Assembly: GCF_900207585.1 (NCBI RefSeq)
Contig: NZ_OAOP01000007.1
Coordinates: 160,234 to 224,233, forward strand
Direction: 5' to 3'
DNA: 64,000 nucleotides
Origin: Bacillus oleivorans
GTDB lineage: Bacteria > Bacillota > Bacilli > Bacillales > JC228
Shown here: piece by piece, positions 56,933 through 64,000 of the stretch
How the letters are laid out: every line of letters starts with the position of its first letter
How positions within the stretch are numbered: position 1 is the stretch's first letter
Notes under the pieces: model-generated
Seen by the model: the letters and a program-made list of their open reading frames with translations, nothing else
What the model was told of the DNA's origin: nothing
The model's database searches: none
Position numbers and translations under genes: made by a program

Positions 56933-58192
56933 TTGCTGACTAAACACATTTGTCAAAATGGAGTAAGAATTGTACTAGAAAATATTCCAACGGTTCGCAG
57001 TGTAGCGATTGGCGTTTGGATCGGAACAGGTTCCAGAAATGAATCAGCTGAAAACAACGGAATTTCTCACTTTTTAGAGCACATGTTTTTTAAAGGTACA
57101 AAAACAAGAAATGCACGAGAAATTGCTGAAAGCTTTGATTCAATCGGCGGACAGGTTAACGCTTTCACGTCCAAAGAGTATACCTGTTATTACGCAAAAG
57201 TACTAGACACACACGCCTCCTTTGCGTTGGATGTGTTAGCTGATATGTTTTTTAACTCTACCTTCGAAGAGGGCGAGCTTCAAAAGGAGAAAAATGTCGT
57301 ATATGAAGAAATTAAAATGTATGAAGATACGCCAGATGATATTGTCCATGACCTTTTAAGCCAGGCAATTTACGGGAAACACCCTCTAGGGTTTCCGATT
57401 CTCGGATCAGAAGATACATTAAAGACGTTCAATGGCGATACTTTGCGAACCTATATGCAAGAAAGATATACCCCTGAGAATGTGGTGATTTCAATTGCTG
57501 GTAATATTCCGGATAGCTTTATTAAAGAAGTAGAGAAATATTTTGGTGAGTATCAATCTACCCATGTTAACAATGAGAAGGAGAAGGAGCCTTTCTTCCA
57601 TCAGCAATTTTTCACAAGAAAAAAAGAAGTAGAACAGGCACATCTTTGCTTAGGATTTAACGGTTATCCGGTTGGTCATGAAAAAGTATACAGCCTCATA
57701 GTCTTGAATAATATTTTGGGCGGAAGCATGAGCAGCCGCCTATTCCAGGAAGTAAGGGAACAAAGAGGCTTAGCGTATTCGGTCTACTCCTATCACACCT
57801 CTTATAAAGACAGCGGCTCTGTCACGATTTATGGCGGTACAGGAGCCAAACAATTAGACTTACTGTATGAAACGATTGATCAAACACTAAAACAATTAAA
57901 ACAACAAGGCGTAACTGAAAAAGAATTAAATAACAGTAAAGAACAGCTCAAAGGCAATTTAATGCTCAGTTTAGAAAGCACGAATAGCCGCATGAGCCGT
58001 AATGGAAAGAATGAATTACTATTAAAACGCCATCGTTCCCTAGATGAAATAACAGAAGAAATTGATTCGGTTACATTAAAAGATGTTGCAAAAGTTGCCA
58101 ATGAAATTTTCCAGGAAGGTCAGCTGTCCGTTTCTCTGATCAGCCCAGAAGGCAGACTTCCTGAGGCTTTAAAGGAAAAAGTAGAAATATGA
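56933..58192 (+). CDS. mlpA: M16 family zinc processing peptidase MlpA (YmxG)
   Basis: 419 aa. The inverted zinc motif HFLEH is at residues 46-50 (H46, E49, H50), with the downstream Glu region KEKNVVYEEIKMYEDTP and the R/Y pair segment VREQRGLAYSVYSY. Mitochondrial-processing-peptidase-like. TTG 56933 follows GAGGAGG. Conserved between ylxY and ymxH. Confidence 0.95.
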   Translation: MLTKHICQNGVRIVLENIPTVRSVAIGVWIGTGSRNESAENNGISHFLEHMFFKGTKTRNAREIAESFDSIGGQVNAFTSKEYTCYYAKVLDTHASFALDVLADMFFNSTFEEGELQKEKNVVYEEIKMYEDTPDDIVHDLLSQAIYGKHPLGFPILGSEDTLKTFNGDTLRTYMQERYTPENVVISIAGNIPDSFIKEVEKYFGEYQSTHVNNEKEKEPFFHQQFFTRKKEVEQAHLCLGFNGYPVGHEKVYSLIVLNNILGGSMSSRLFQEVREQRGLAYSVYSYHTSYKDSGSVTIYGGTGAKQLDLLYETIDQTLKQLKQQGVTEKELNNSKEQLKGNLMLSLESTNSRMSRNGKNELLLKRHRSLDEITEEIDSVTLKDVAKVANEIFQEGQLSVSLISPEGRLPEALKEKVEI

Positions 58193-58204
58193 TGTAAAAG
58201 GAAT

Positions 58205-58245
58205 GTGCCTGTTCTCACATAAAGCGTGAGGGTGGGCACTTTTTT
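58205..58245 (+). terminator. Terminator after mlpA
   Basis: A 14-bp stem (58205-58218 with 58226-58239, several G-U pairs, GTGCC/GGCAC at the base) runs into six T residues (58240-58245). Confidence 0.88.
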
Positions 58246-58384
58246 GTGGATAGATTGATTGTTTGGGACTTTTTCAATTTATAGTGCACATAAAACTTGA
58301 TTAAATTTTCAAAGTTTCATTCTAAAAATTCGCCCATTACTATACATATGAATAAAGGACAAACTGCAGAAGGGAGCTTGAATG

Positions 58385-58648
58385 ATGAGATTAAGTGAAC
58401 TGAGTGGGAAAGAAATTGTTGACGTCAAGAAAGCAGAGAGATTAGGAGTCCTTGGTCAAACGGATTTAGAAATTAATGAAAAAGGCCAAATTTTAGCATT
58501 GCTGATCCCAACTGGCAAATGGTTTGGATTCAAGCGCCAGGGAGGCGAAATCCGCGTTCCTTGGAAGCATATAAAGAAGATTGGCAGTGACATGATTATT
58601 ATTGATATTCCGGATGAAACGGAAGAAGCATACGAAGAAACTGTTTAA
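58385..58648 (+). CDS. ymxH: YlmC/YmxH family PRC-barrel sporulation protein
   Basis: 87 aa. MRLSELSGKEIVDVKKAERLGVLGQTDLEINEKGQILALLIPTGKWFG and RVPWKHIKKIGSDMIIIDI are the family core. Small PRC-barrel protein linked to sporulation; molecular role unknown. ATG 58385 (MRLSEL) is preferred to the adjacent ATG 58382. Ribosome binding site AAGGGAG. Confidence 0.93.
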   Translation: MRLSELSGKEIVDVKKAERLGVLGQTDLEINEKGQILALLIPTGKWFGFKRQGGEIRVPWKHIKKIGSDMIIIDIPDETEEAYEETV

Positions 58649-58651
58649 CGT

Positions 58652-58673
58652 AACCGCTGCGTAGCGGTTTTTT
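58652..58673 (+). terminator. Terminator after ymxH
   Basis: AACCGCT (58652-58658) and AGCGGTT (58663-58669) around GCGT, then a T-run to 58673. Confidence 0.92.
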
Positions 58674-58704
58674 ATTTTGATAAAAGTTCATTAAACCCGG
58701 TCAT

Positions 58705-58880
58705 TACATATACCTTAGTAGGCGCTCAAAAATTAAAAAATCCAATTACCGCTCAATAACTTAGGTTCCCACCCACTCAAAAGCAAACCCATTCAGTACC
58801 TCAACCTACACTCAAAACCCTCAATCCCCAATCAAAAACCCAAACCCGCGCTCATTAACCCTTCCCCCAACCTCCTTCAC
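58705..58880 (-). repeat. Degenerate G-rich array between ymxH and spoVFA
   Basis: Strongly strand-biased: the + strand is A/C-rich and nearly lacks G. On the minus strand short units such as TTGAGCG, TGAGCGCGG, GGGTTTTTGA and GGGGATTGAGGG recur in degenerate form. Runs of three or more C at 58818-58820, 58826-58829, 58839-58841, 58845-58847, 58859-58861 and 58864-58868 could form a G-quadruplex on the complementary strand. Non-coding. Accounts for about half of the 346-nt gap. Confidence 0.6.
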
Positions 58881-58900
58881 AAATCTTCTCGATTCTTTCT

Positions 58901-58929
58901 CACCTAATAAGTTATTAGCTCATAAACTG
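58901..58929 (+). promoter_or_regulatory. Putative sigma-K promoter of spoVFA with internal palindrome
   Basis: -35 CACC (58901-58904), 16-nt spacer, -10 CATAAACTG (58921-58929), one mismatch from CATANNNTA. The spacer contains CTAATAAGTTATTAG (58904-58918), a 7+1+7 perfect palindrome. spoVF is sigma-K dependent in B. subtilis, which supports the call. Confidence 0.65.
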
Positions 58930-58994
58930 ATGAAGGAGTATGGTTTTTTAAATTCAATCAGAAAGATCGGAAACCAAGAGAAGGTGATAGTGAC

Positions 58995-59888
58995 ATGCTA
59001 ACAGGAATGCACGTAGCTGTCATAGGCGGCGATGCCAGACAGCTTGAAATCATTAAGATGCTGATTGAGCAGGATGCGAAAATTACACTGATTGGTTTTG
59101 AACAATTAGATCATGCGTTTACTGGTGCTGCAAAAGAAAAAGTTACAGATGCCGATTTTAGTGATATGGATGCAATTATACTGCCTGTAGCAGGGACCAA
59201 TAATGAAGGCCAGGTAGATACGATTTTTTCAAATGAAAAGGTAGTACTTACAGAGGAATTATTAAAACAAACACCTGAACATTGCACGATTTATTCTGGG
59301 ATTAGTAATCCGTATTTAGACAAAATGACTGCAGGTGCAAAACGAAATCTGGTTAAATTGTTTTCGCGGGATGATGTGGCGATTTATAATTCGATTCCAA
59401 CTGTAGAAGGAACGATTATGATGGCGATCCAGCACACTGATTTTACCATCCATGGATCCAATGTCATTATATTGGGTCTAGGGAGGGTTGGGATGAGTGT
59501 TGCGAGAGCATTTGCAAGCTTAGGCGCCAAAGTAAAAGTAGGAGCGCGCAAGTCAGAACATATTGCCCGAATTACTGAGATGGGTCTGACACCTTTTCAC
59601 TTAGATGATTTCGATTCAGTCGTTAAAGATGTAGATATTTGTATCAATACCATTCCAGCATTAATTGTTAAAGCATCGATTATATCCAAGATGCCTTCAC
59701 ACACACTGATTATCGATATTGCTTCAAAGCCAGGCGGAACTGACTTCAGATACGCAGAAAAACGCGGGATTAAAGCTCTTTTAGCACCAAGCTTACCAGG
59801 AATTGTCGCCCCAAAGACAGCGGGTCAAATATTAGCTGGAGTCCTTTCTCAGCTTTTAGAACAGGATTTAAAAAATAGAAAGGGGTAA
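58995..59888 (+). CDS. spoVFA: Dipicolinate synthase subunit A
   Basis: 297 aa. Family N-terminus MHVAVIGGDARQLEIIKMLIEQDAKITLIGF and a Rossmann motif VIILGLGRVGMSVARAFASLGAKVKVGAR (about 155-183). With SpoVFB it oxidises dihydrodipicolinate to dipicolinic acid in the mother cell for the spore core. Also called dpaA. Ribosome binding site AGAAGGTGAT. Confidence 0.97.
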   Translation: MLTGMHVAVIGGDARQLEIIKMLIEQDAKITLIGFEQLDHAFTGAAKEKVTDADFSDMDAIILPVAGTNNEGQVDTIFSNEKVVLTEELLKQTPEHCTIYSGISNPYLDKMTAGAKRNLVKLFSRDDVAIYNSIPTVEGTIMMAIQHTDFTIHGSNVIILGLGRVGMSVARAFASLGAKVKVGARKSEHIARITEMGLTPFHLDDFDSVVKDVDICINTIPALIVKASIISKMPSHTLIIDIASKPGGTDFRYAEKRGIKALLAPSLPGIVAPKTAGQILAGVLSQLLEQDLKNRKG

Positions 59889-59896
59889 ATCTTTTT

Positions 59897-60499
59897 ATGA
59901 GTTTAAAAGGGAAAAGAATTGGATTCGGAATTACAGGATCACATTGTACGTATGAAGAAGTTTTTCCTGAAATAGAAGGATTGGTGAATGAGGGAGCTGA
60001 AGTGGTTCCGGTTGTGTCCTTTACGGTTAAAAGCACCAATACACGATTCGGCGAAGGTGCCGAGTGGATTCGGAAGATTGAAGAGGTAACAGGCAGAGAA
60101 GTGATTGATTCGATTGTTAAGGCTGAGCCGCTTGGTCCGAAAGAACCGCTCGATTGTATGGTGATTGCCCCGTTAACAGGAAACTCAATGAGTAAATTCG
60201 CCAATGCTTTGACCGATTCCCCGCCGCTAATGGCTGCGAAAGCGACTCTGCGTAACTACCGGCCTGTTGTATTAGGAATTTCTACAAATGATGCATTGGG
60301 ATTAAATGGTGTGAATCTGATGAGACTGATGGCAGCGAAGGATATTTATTTTATTCCATTCGGCCAAGATGATCCATTTAAAAAGCCAAAGTCAATGGTG
60401 GCAGATATGACATTATTAAAAGACACCGTCTTAGCTGCGCTGGAAGGTAAACAATTTCAGCCTGTTTTAAGAGAAAGATATAAAAATCCGAGATTATAA
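59897..60499 (+). CDS. spoVFB: Dipicolinate synthase subunit B
   Basis: 200-aa flavoprotein-fold subunit. KRIGFGITGSHCTYEEVFPEIEGLVNEGAEVVPVVSFTV and DCMVIAPLTGNSMSKFANALTDSPPLMAAKATLRNYRPVVLGISTNDALG. Eight bases after spoVFA with AGAAAGGGG as ribosome binding site; clearly one transcript. Also called dpaB. No convincing terminator before asd. Confidence 0.97.
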   Translation: MSLKGKRIGFGITGSHCTYEEVFPEIEGLVNEGAEVVPVVSFTVKSTNTRFGEGAEWIRKIEEVTGREVIDSIVKAEPLGPKEPLDCMVIAPLTGNSMSKFANALTDSPPLMAAKATLRNYRPVVLGISTNDALGLNGVNLMRLMAAKDIYFIPFGQDDPFKKPKSMVADMTLLKDTVLAALEGKQFQPVLRERYKNPRL

Positions 60500-60555
60500 A
60501 AAAAAGCCCCTTTTATTTCTTAAAAAATGGTGATATAGTATTTAAATTCAATCGA

Positions 60556-60583
60556 TTGTATCAGTCGCAGAATATGATAAAAT
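60556..60583 (+). promoter_or_regulatory. Promoter of asd-dapG-dapA
   Basis: -35 TTGTAT (60556-60561), 16 nt, -10 TAAAAT (60578-60583) preceded by TG one base away (extended -10). Provides vegetative expression independent of the sporulation-specific spoVF promoter. Confidence 0.6.
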
Positions 60584-60617
60584 AAGGATAAACACAAAAA
60601 TGGAAAGGGAGTCACCT

Positions 60618-61676
60618 ATGGAGAGAAATACTGGATACCATGTTGCAGTAGTAGGTGCAACTGGTGCAGTTGGGGAACAAATGCTAAAGACTTTAGATGC
60701 TCTAGAATTTCCTATCAGTCAATTAACCTTACTTTCTTCTGCCCGCTCTGCCGGCAAGAAGATTAGTTTTAAGGATGAAGAATATACAGTTCAAGAAGCA
60801 AAACCAGAAAGCTTTGAAGGTGTAGATATTGCCTTGTTTAGTGCAGGCGGCAGTGTCTCAAAACTATTAGCGCCTGAAGCAGTGAAGCGCGGGGCTGTAG
60901 TGGTTGATAACACGAGTGCATTCAGAATGGATCCGAATGTGCCGCTTGTAGTTCCTGAAGTAAATGAAAATGACTTACATGATCACAATGGGATTATTGC
61001 CAATCCTAACTGTTCTACGATTCAAATGGTGGTTGCGCTTGAACCAATCCGTCAAGCTTTTGGCCTGAAAAAAGTAGTCGTATCCACGTACCAGGCGGTC
61101 TCTGGTGCCGGTCACCTGGCAATCGACGAATTGAAGAGTCAGGCTGAAGCGATGTTAAAAGGAGAAACGGTTGAACCAAAATTTCTCCCGGTAAAAGCGG
61201 ATAAAAAACATTATCCGATCGCTTTCAATGCGATTCCGCAAATTGATGTGTTCCAGGAAAATGGCTTTACTTATGAAGAAATGAAAATGATTAATGAAAC
61301 GAAAAAAATTATGCATATGCCAGAATTAAAGGTAGCCGCTACATGTGTAAGGCTGCCAGTTGTTGCTGGACACTCAGAATCTGTTTATATCGAAGTGGAA
61401 AAAGAGGGAGTCTCAACAGACGAAGTAAGAACATTGCTCAGTCAAGCAGATGGTGTGACATTAGAGGATAATCCTGAAGAACAAATCTACCCTATGCCTT
61501 TGTTAGCCGAAGGAAAACCGGATGTGTTTGTCGGAAGAATTAGAAAAGATTTGGATGAAGACCGTGGTTTCCATTTATGGGTTGTCTCAGATAACCTTCT
61601 TAAAGGAGCGGCTTGGAATTCAGTTCAAATTGCCTGGTCTCTAGTGAAACAGGATTTATTAACAAGAAAGAACTGA
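60618..61676 (+). CDS. asd: Aspartate-semialdehyde dehydrogenase
   Basis: 352 aa. NADP-binding [16 protein letters not shown], catalytic Cys C132 in NPNCST, and the segment [18 protein letters not shown]. Makes aspartate semialdehyde for lysine, diaminopimelate, threonine and methionine. ATG 60618 follows AAAGGGAG at 6 nt; the ATG at 60600 is rejected. Confidence 0.97.
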   Translation: MERNTGYHVAVVGATGAVGEQMLKTLDALEFPISQLTLLSSARSAGKKISFKDEEYTVQEAKPESFEGVDIALFSAGGSVSKLLAPEAVKRGAVVVDNTSAFRMDPNVPLVVPEVNENDLHDHNGIIANPNCSTIQMVVALEPIRQAFGLKKVVVSTYQAVSGAGHLAIDELKSQAEAMLKGETVEPKFLPVKADKKHYPIAFNAIPQIDVFQENGFTYEEMKMINETKKIMHMPELKVAATCVRLPVVAGHSESVYIEVEKEGVSTDEVRTLLSQADGVTLEDNPEEQIYPMPLLAEGKPDVFVGRIRKDLDEDRGFHLWVVSDNLLKGAAWNSVQIAWSLVKQDLLTRKN

Positions 61677-61748
61677 CAATAATTTAGATCAAAGCATAAA
61701 ATAAGGTCTGCCGAAATAAATTGTTCACAACATAATTGGGGTGGAAGT

Positions 61749-63005
61749 ATGAAAATCGTCGTACAAAAATTTGGTGGTACTTCGGTTAGAAATGAAGAAG
61801 GGCGTTCGTTTGCGATCTCCCATATTAAACAGGCGCTAAAAGACGGCTATAAGGTAGTCGCTGTCGTTTCGGCGATGGGAAGACAGGGAGATCCGTATTC
61901 GACTGATTCTTTATTATCGTTAATTAATGGCGCCGGGACTCATGTGAGTAAAAGGGAACAAGATTTGCTTTTATCTTGCGGAGAGACAATCTCGAGTATA
62001 GTTTTTTCAAACGAATGTCAAAAAAGCGGGTTAAAGGCAATCAGTTTAACAGGTGCACAGGCTGGCTTTAGAACGAACCAGGAGCACACAGCCGCACGTA
62101 TTATTGAAATGAGATGCGATCGCTTAATTACGGAATTAGAAAAATATGATGTTGTCATTGTGGCCGGCTTCCAGGGAGCAACCAAGAGCGGTGAAATTAC
62201 AACAATTGGCCGCGGCGGCAGCGATACATCTGCTGCAGCATTAGGGGCCGCTATAAATGCTGAATGGATTGATATTTTTACAGATGTGGAAGGGGTCATG
62301 ACAGCCGATCCAAGAATCGCTGAAAAAGCGAGACCTTTAACAGTTGTCACCTACAATGAAATTTGCAATATGGCTTATCAGGGTGCGAAAGTGATCCACC
62401 CAAGAGCCGTAGAAATTGCGATGCAGGCAAAAATTCCTATTCGGATCCGGTCTACTTATTCGCAAGGGCCGGGAACGCTTGTCACAACCATAAACCGCGG
62501 AAATCGCGGCAGTGACGTGAGAGAGAAGCCCGTTACCGGTATAGCCCATCTGGCTCCGGTTACACAAATCAAGGTTAGAGCGAAAAAGGCTGAATATGAT
62601 TTACAAGCTAAAGTCTTCAAAGCAATGGCGATGGAGCAGATTAGCGTTGACTTAATCAATATTTCTCCAAATGGGGTTGTCTATACGGTATTAGACAGTG
62701 TAACCGACAAGGCGCTCAATACCTTAAGATCTATCGGTCTTGATCCGCAATATGAAACAGGTTGTGCTAAAGTCTCTGTTGTCGGAGCAGGAATGACAGG
62801 TGTGCCGGGAGTTACCGCTAAAATTGTTTCAGCGCTTACGGATAAAGGGATTAGAATTCTCCAATCAGCTGACAGTCATACGACAATATGGGTTCTTGTA
62901 AAAGAGAGCGATCTAAAGACAGCTGTCAACGCCTTACATGACGCATTTGAACTTGAAAAAGATACAGCTGACATTCGGGCATTGCATTTTCTACAAAAAC
63001 CATAA
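61749..63005 (+). CDS. dapG: Aspartate kinase I (diaminopimelate-sensitive type)
   Basis: 418 aa. KFGGTSVRN at the N-terminus, FTDVEGVMTADPRI and TYNEICNMAYQGAKVIHPRAVEIA, then two C-terminal ACT domains. First step of the aspartate pathway. The asd-dapG-dapA context identifies it as DapG rather than LysC. No lysine riboswitch was seen upstream. The family in B. subtilis is ~404 aa as I recall. Confidence 0.95.
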   Translation: MKIVVQKFGGTSVRNEEGRSFAISHIKQALKDGYKVVAVVSAMGRQGDPYSTDSLLSLINGAGTHVSKREQDLLLSCGETISSIVFSNECQKSGLKAISLTGAQAGFRTNQEHTAARIIEMRCDRLITELEKYDVVIVAGFQGATKSGEITTIGRGGSDTSAAALGAAINAEWIDIFTDVEGVMTADPRIAEKARPLTVVTYNEICNMAYQGAKVIHPRAVEIAMQAKIPIRIRSTYSQGPGTLVTTINRGNRGSDVREKPVTGIAHLAPVTQIKVRAKKAEYDLQAKVFKAMAMEQISVDLINISPNGVVYTVLDSVTDKALNTLRSIGLDPQYETGCAKVSVVGAGMTGVPGVTAKIVSALTDKGIRILQSADSHTTIWVLVKESDLKTAVNALHDAFELEKDTADIRALHFLQKP

Positions 63006-63020
63006 AGAGGAAGTGATTGG

Positions 63021-63893
63021 ATGGCTTTATTTGGTAGGGTTTCGACTGCAATGGTAACGCCATTAGATAAAAGAGGTAATATAGACTTTGGGAAAACAAC
63101 TCAATTAATTGAATATTTAATTGTAAATGGAACGGATTCTTTAGTAGTCGCGGGAACGACTGGAGAATCTGCTACTTTAACGACAGAAGAAAAGGTTGCT
63201 CTTTTTCGTCATGTCGTTAAAGTAGTCAACAAACGAATTCCTGTCATTGCAGGAACAGGATCTAATAACACCTATGCATCCCTTGAGCTAACGAAAAGGG
63301 CAGAAGCTGAAGGTGCAGATGGATGCTTATTAGTTGTTCCTTACTACAATAAACCAAATCAGCAAGGAATCTATCAGCATTATAAAACGATTGCAGAAGG
63401 AACCTCCTTGCCAGTCATGCTCTATAATGTTCCTGGCCGGACAGTAGCTAATATGGCTCCAGATACAGTCATCAGATTGGCTGAGATCCCAAATGTGGTT
63501 GCCCTGAAAGAGGCAAGCGGGAACTTAGATGCTATGACAGAAGTGATCGCGAATACACCTGATGATTTCGATGTATATAGTGGTGACGATGGATTAACAA
63601 TCCCAGCACTTTCAATTGGTGGAGCTGGTGTTGTCTCAGTTGCATCTCATGTAATTGGTAAGGAAATGCAACAGATGATTGAGCTTTTTGTATCAGGGAA
63701 TACACAAGCGGCTGCCAAACTCCATCAAAAGCTGTTGCCTTTCATGAAAGAAATCTTTAAAGCTCCAAGTCCGGTTCCGATTAAAACGGCTTTACAAATA
63801 AAGGGATTAGATGTTGGGTCGGTTCGATTACCTTTAGTCCCTTTAGTAGAGGACGAAAGGGTTTCTTTAATGAAGGTCATGCAGGCACTCTAA
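63021..63893 (+). CDS. dapA: 4-hydroxy-tetrahydrodipicolinate synthase
   Basis: 290-aa TIM barrel. Schiff-base Lys K163 (VVALKEASGN), Y135 and R140 (MLYNVPGRT), GTTGES substrate loop at 45-50. Condenses pyruvate with aspartate semialdehyde; its product line feeds both cell wall diaminopimelate and spore dipicolinate. Ribosome binding site AGAGGAAGTGA. An IS element begins 18 bases after its stop. Confidence 0.98.
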   Translation: MALFGRVSTAMVTPLDKRGNIDFGKTTQLIEYLIVNGTDSLVVAGTTGESATLTTEEKVALFRHVVKVVNKRIPVIAGTGSNNTYASLELTKRAEAEGADGCLLVVPYYNKPNQQGIYQHYKTIAEGTSLPVMLYNVPGRTVANMAPDTVIRLAEIPNVVALKEASGNLDAMTEVIANTPDDFDVYSGDDGLTIPALSIGGAGVVSVASHVIGKEMQQMIELFVSGNTQAAAKLHQKLLPFMKEIFKAPSPVPIKTALQIKGLDVGSVRLPLVPLVEDERVSLMKVMQAL

Positions 63894-63910
63894 AACCGCC
63901 ATATTTGATC

Positions 63911-64000
63911 TGAACCCAAAAAGTTAGACACAGAAATTTAGGCAGCTACTTGGGCATGATTTCGGTATTGAACCGGACTCATGCCTTTTAATTTTGCCTT
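63911..64000 (-). mobile_element. Right end of an IS3-family (IS150-like) insertion sequence, cut by the window
   Basis: The element end starts with TGAACCCAAAAAGTTAGACA, typical of IS150-group termini, and runs out of the window. It carries the 3' end of a transposase frame on the minus strand. Confidence 0.85.
63938..64000 (-). CDS. IS3-family transposase OrfB, C-terminal fragment
   Basis: Twenty residues are visible on the minus strand, reading KAKLKGMSPVQYRNHAQVAA then stop. The LKGMSPVQYR end is characteristic of the IS150-type OrfB (DDE integrase). The rest lies beyond the window, so intactness cannot be judged. Confidence 0.88.
   Translation of the reverse strand, partial: KAKLKGMSPVQYRNHAQVAA

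Noticed and set aside
60484..60560. Terminator after spoVFB
   Set aside because: The A-run, GCCCC and T-run order looks like half of a hairpin, but no complementary GGGGC arm is present.
61677..61748. Lysine riboswitch upstream of dapG
   Set aside because: The gap is only 72 nt and has none of the conserved lysine riboswitch elements.

Overview
The window is 64 kb of a Gram-positive, endospore-forming, peritrichously flagellated member of the Bacillaceae. Gene order follows the Bacillus subtilis clpY/codY, fla/che, rpsB to polC, rimP to pnpA and spoVF-asd-dapGA segment almost without interruption. Support for this placement: all real genes are on the + strand, the ribosome binding sites are strong and AGGAGG-like, TTG and GTG starts are frequent, PolC-type DNA polymerase III is present, and the motility genes include swrD, swrB, cheC and cheD. 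The composition is AT-rich. No rRNA, tRNA or CRISPR array was seen.

Layout. 1-1653: 3' end of hslU (clpY), then codY with a clear terminator. 1654-2086: a gene-free control region with a sigma-A type promoter, Spo0A-box-like heptamers and a possible CodY box. 2087-30429: one flagellar/chemotaxis operon running flgB-flgC-fliE-fliF-fliG-fliH-fliI-fliJ-ylxF-fliK-flgD-(flagellar operon protein)-flgE-swrD-fliL-fliM-fliY-cheY-fliO-fliP-fliQ-fliR-flhB-flhA-flhF-flhG-cheB-cheA-cheW-cheC-cheD-(small membrane protein)-sigD-(small IPRT protein)-swrB. It encodes rod, MS ring, C ring, export gate, hook, chemotaxis core and the late sigma factor. 30437-34030: rpsB, tsf, pyrH and frr (translation and UMP kinase). 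34205-44963: uppS, cdsA, dxr, rasP (isoprenoid and lipid synthesis, regulated intramembrane proteolysis), then proS and polC. 45024-55778: rimP-nusA-rnpM-rplGA-infB-ylxP-rbfA-truB-ribF-rpsO-pnp (transcription, translation and RNA processing). 55923-63893: ylxY, mlpA, ymxH, the dipicolinate synthase pair spoVFA-spoVFB, then asd-dapG-dapA. Asd, DapG and DapA lead from aspartate to dihydrodipicolinate, the substrate SpoVFAB oxidises to the spore-core chelator dipicolinate. The window ends in an IS3-family element just after dapA.

Protein-coding content is conventional; the interesting material is between genes. There are several interspersed repeats: two copies of a ~160 bp element ahead of pyrH and truB, two GGCTGTTTT-ended MITE-like elements flanking proS (one with a perfect 8-bp target duplication), two copies of a Bacillus-type repeat between rpsO and pnp, and a degenerate G-rich array before spoVFA. 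There are also candidate RNA control structures: competing hairpins before pyrH, a helix that can cover the pnp ribosome binding site, a hairpin lying between the swrD ribosome binding site and its start codon, an attenuator-like rpsB leader and an rpsO leader. One gene, ylxP, appears to carry a single-base deletion.

Everything here was read by eye from the sequence. Comparisons with B. subtilis proteins are from memory and were not computed.
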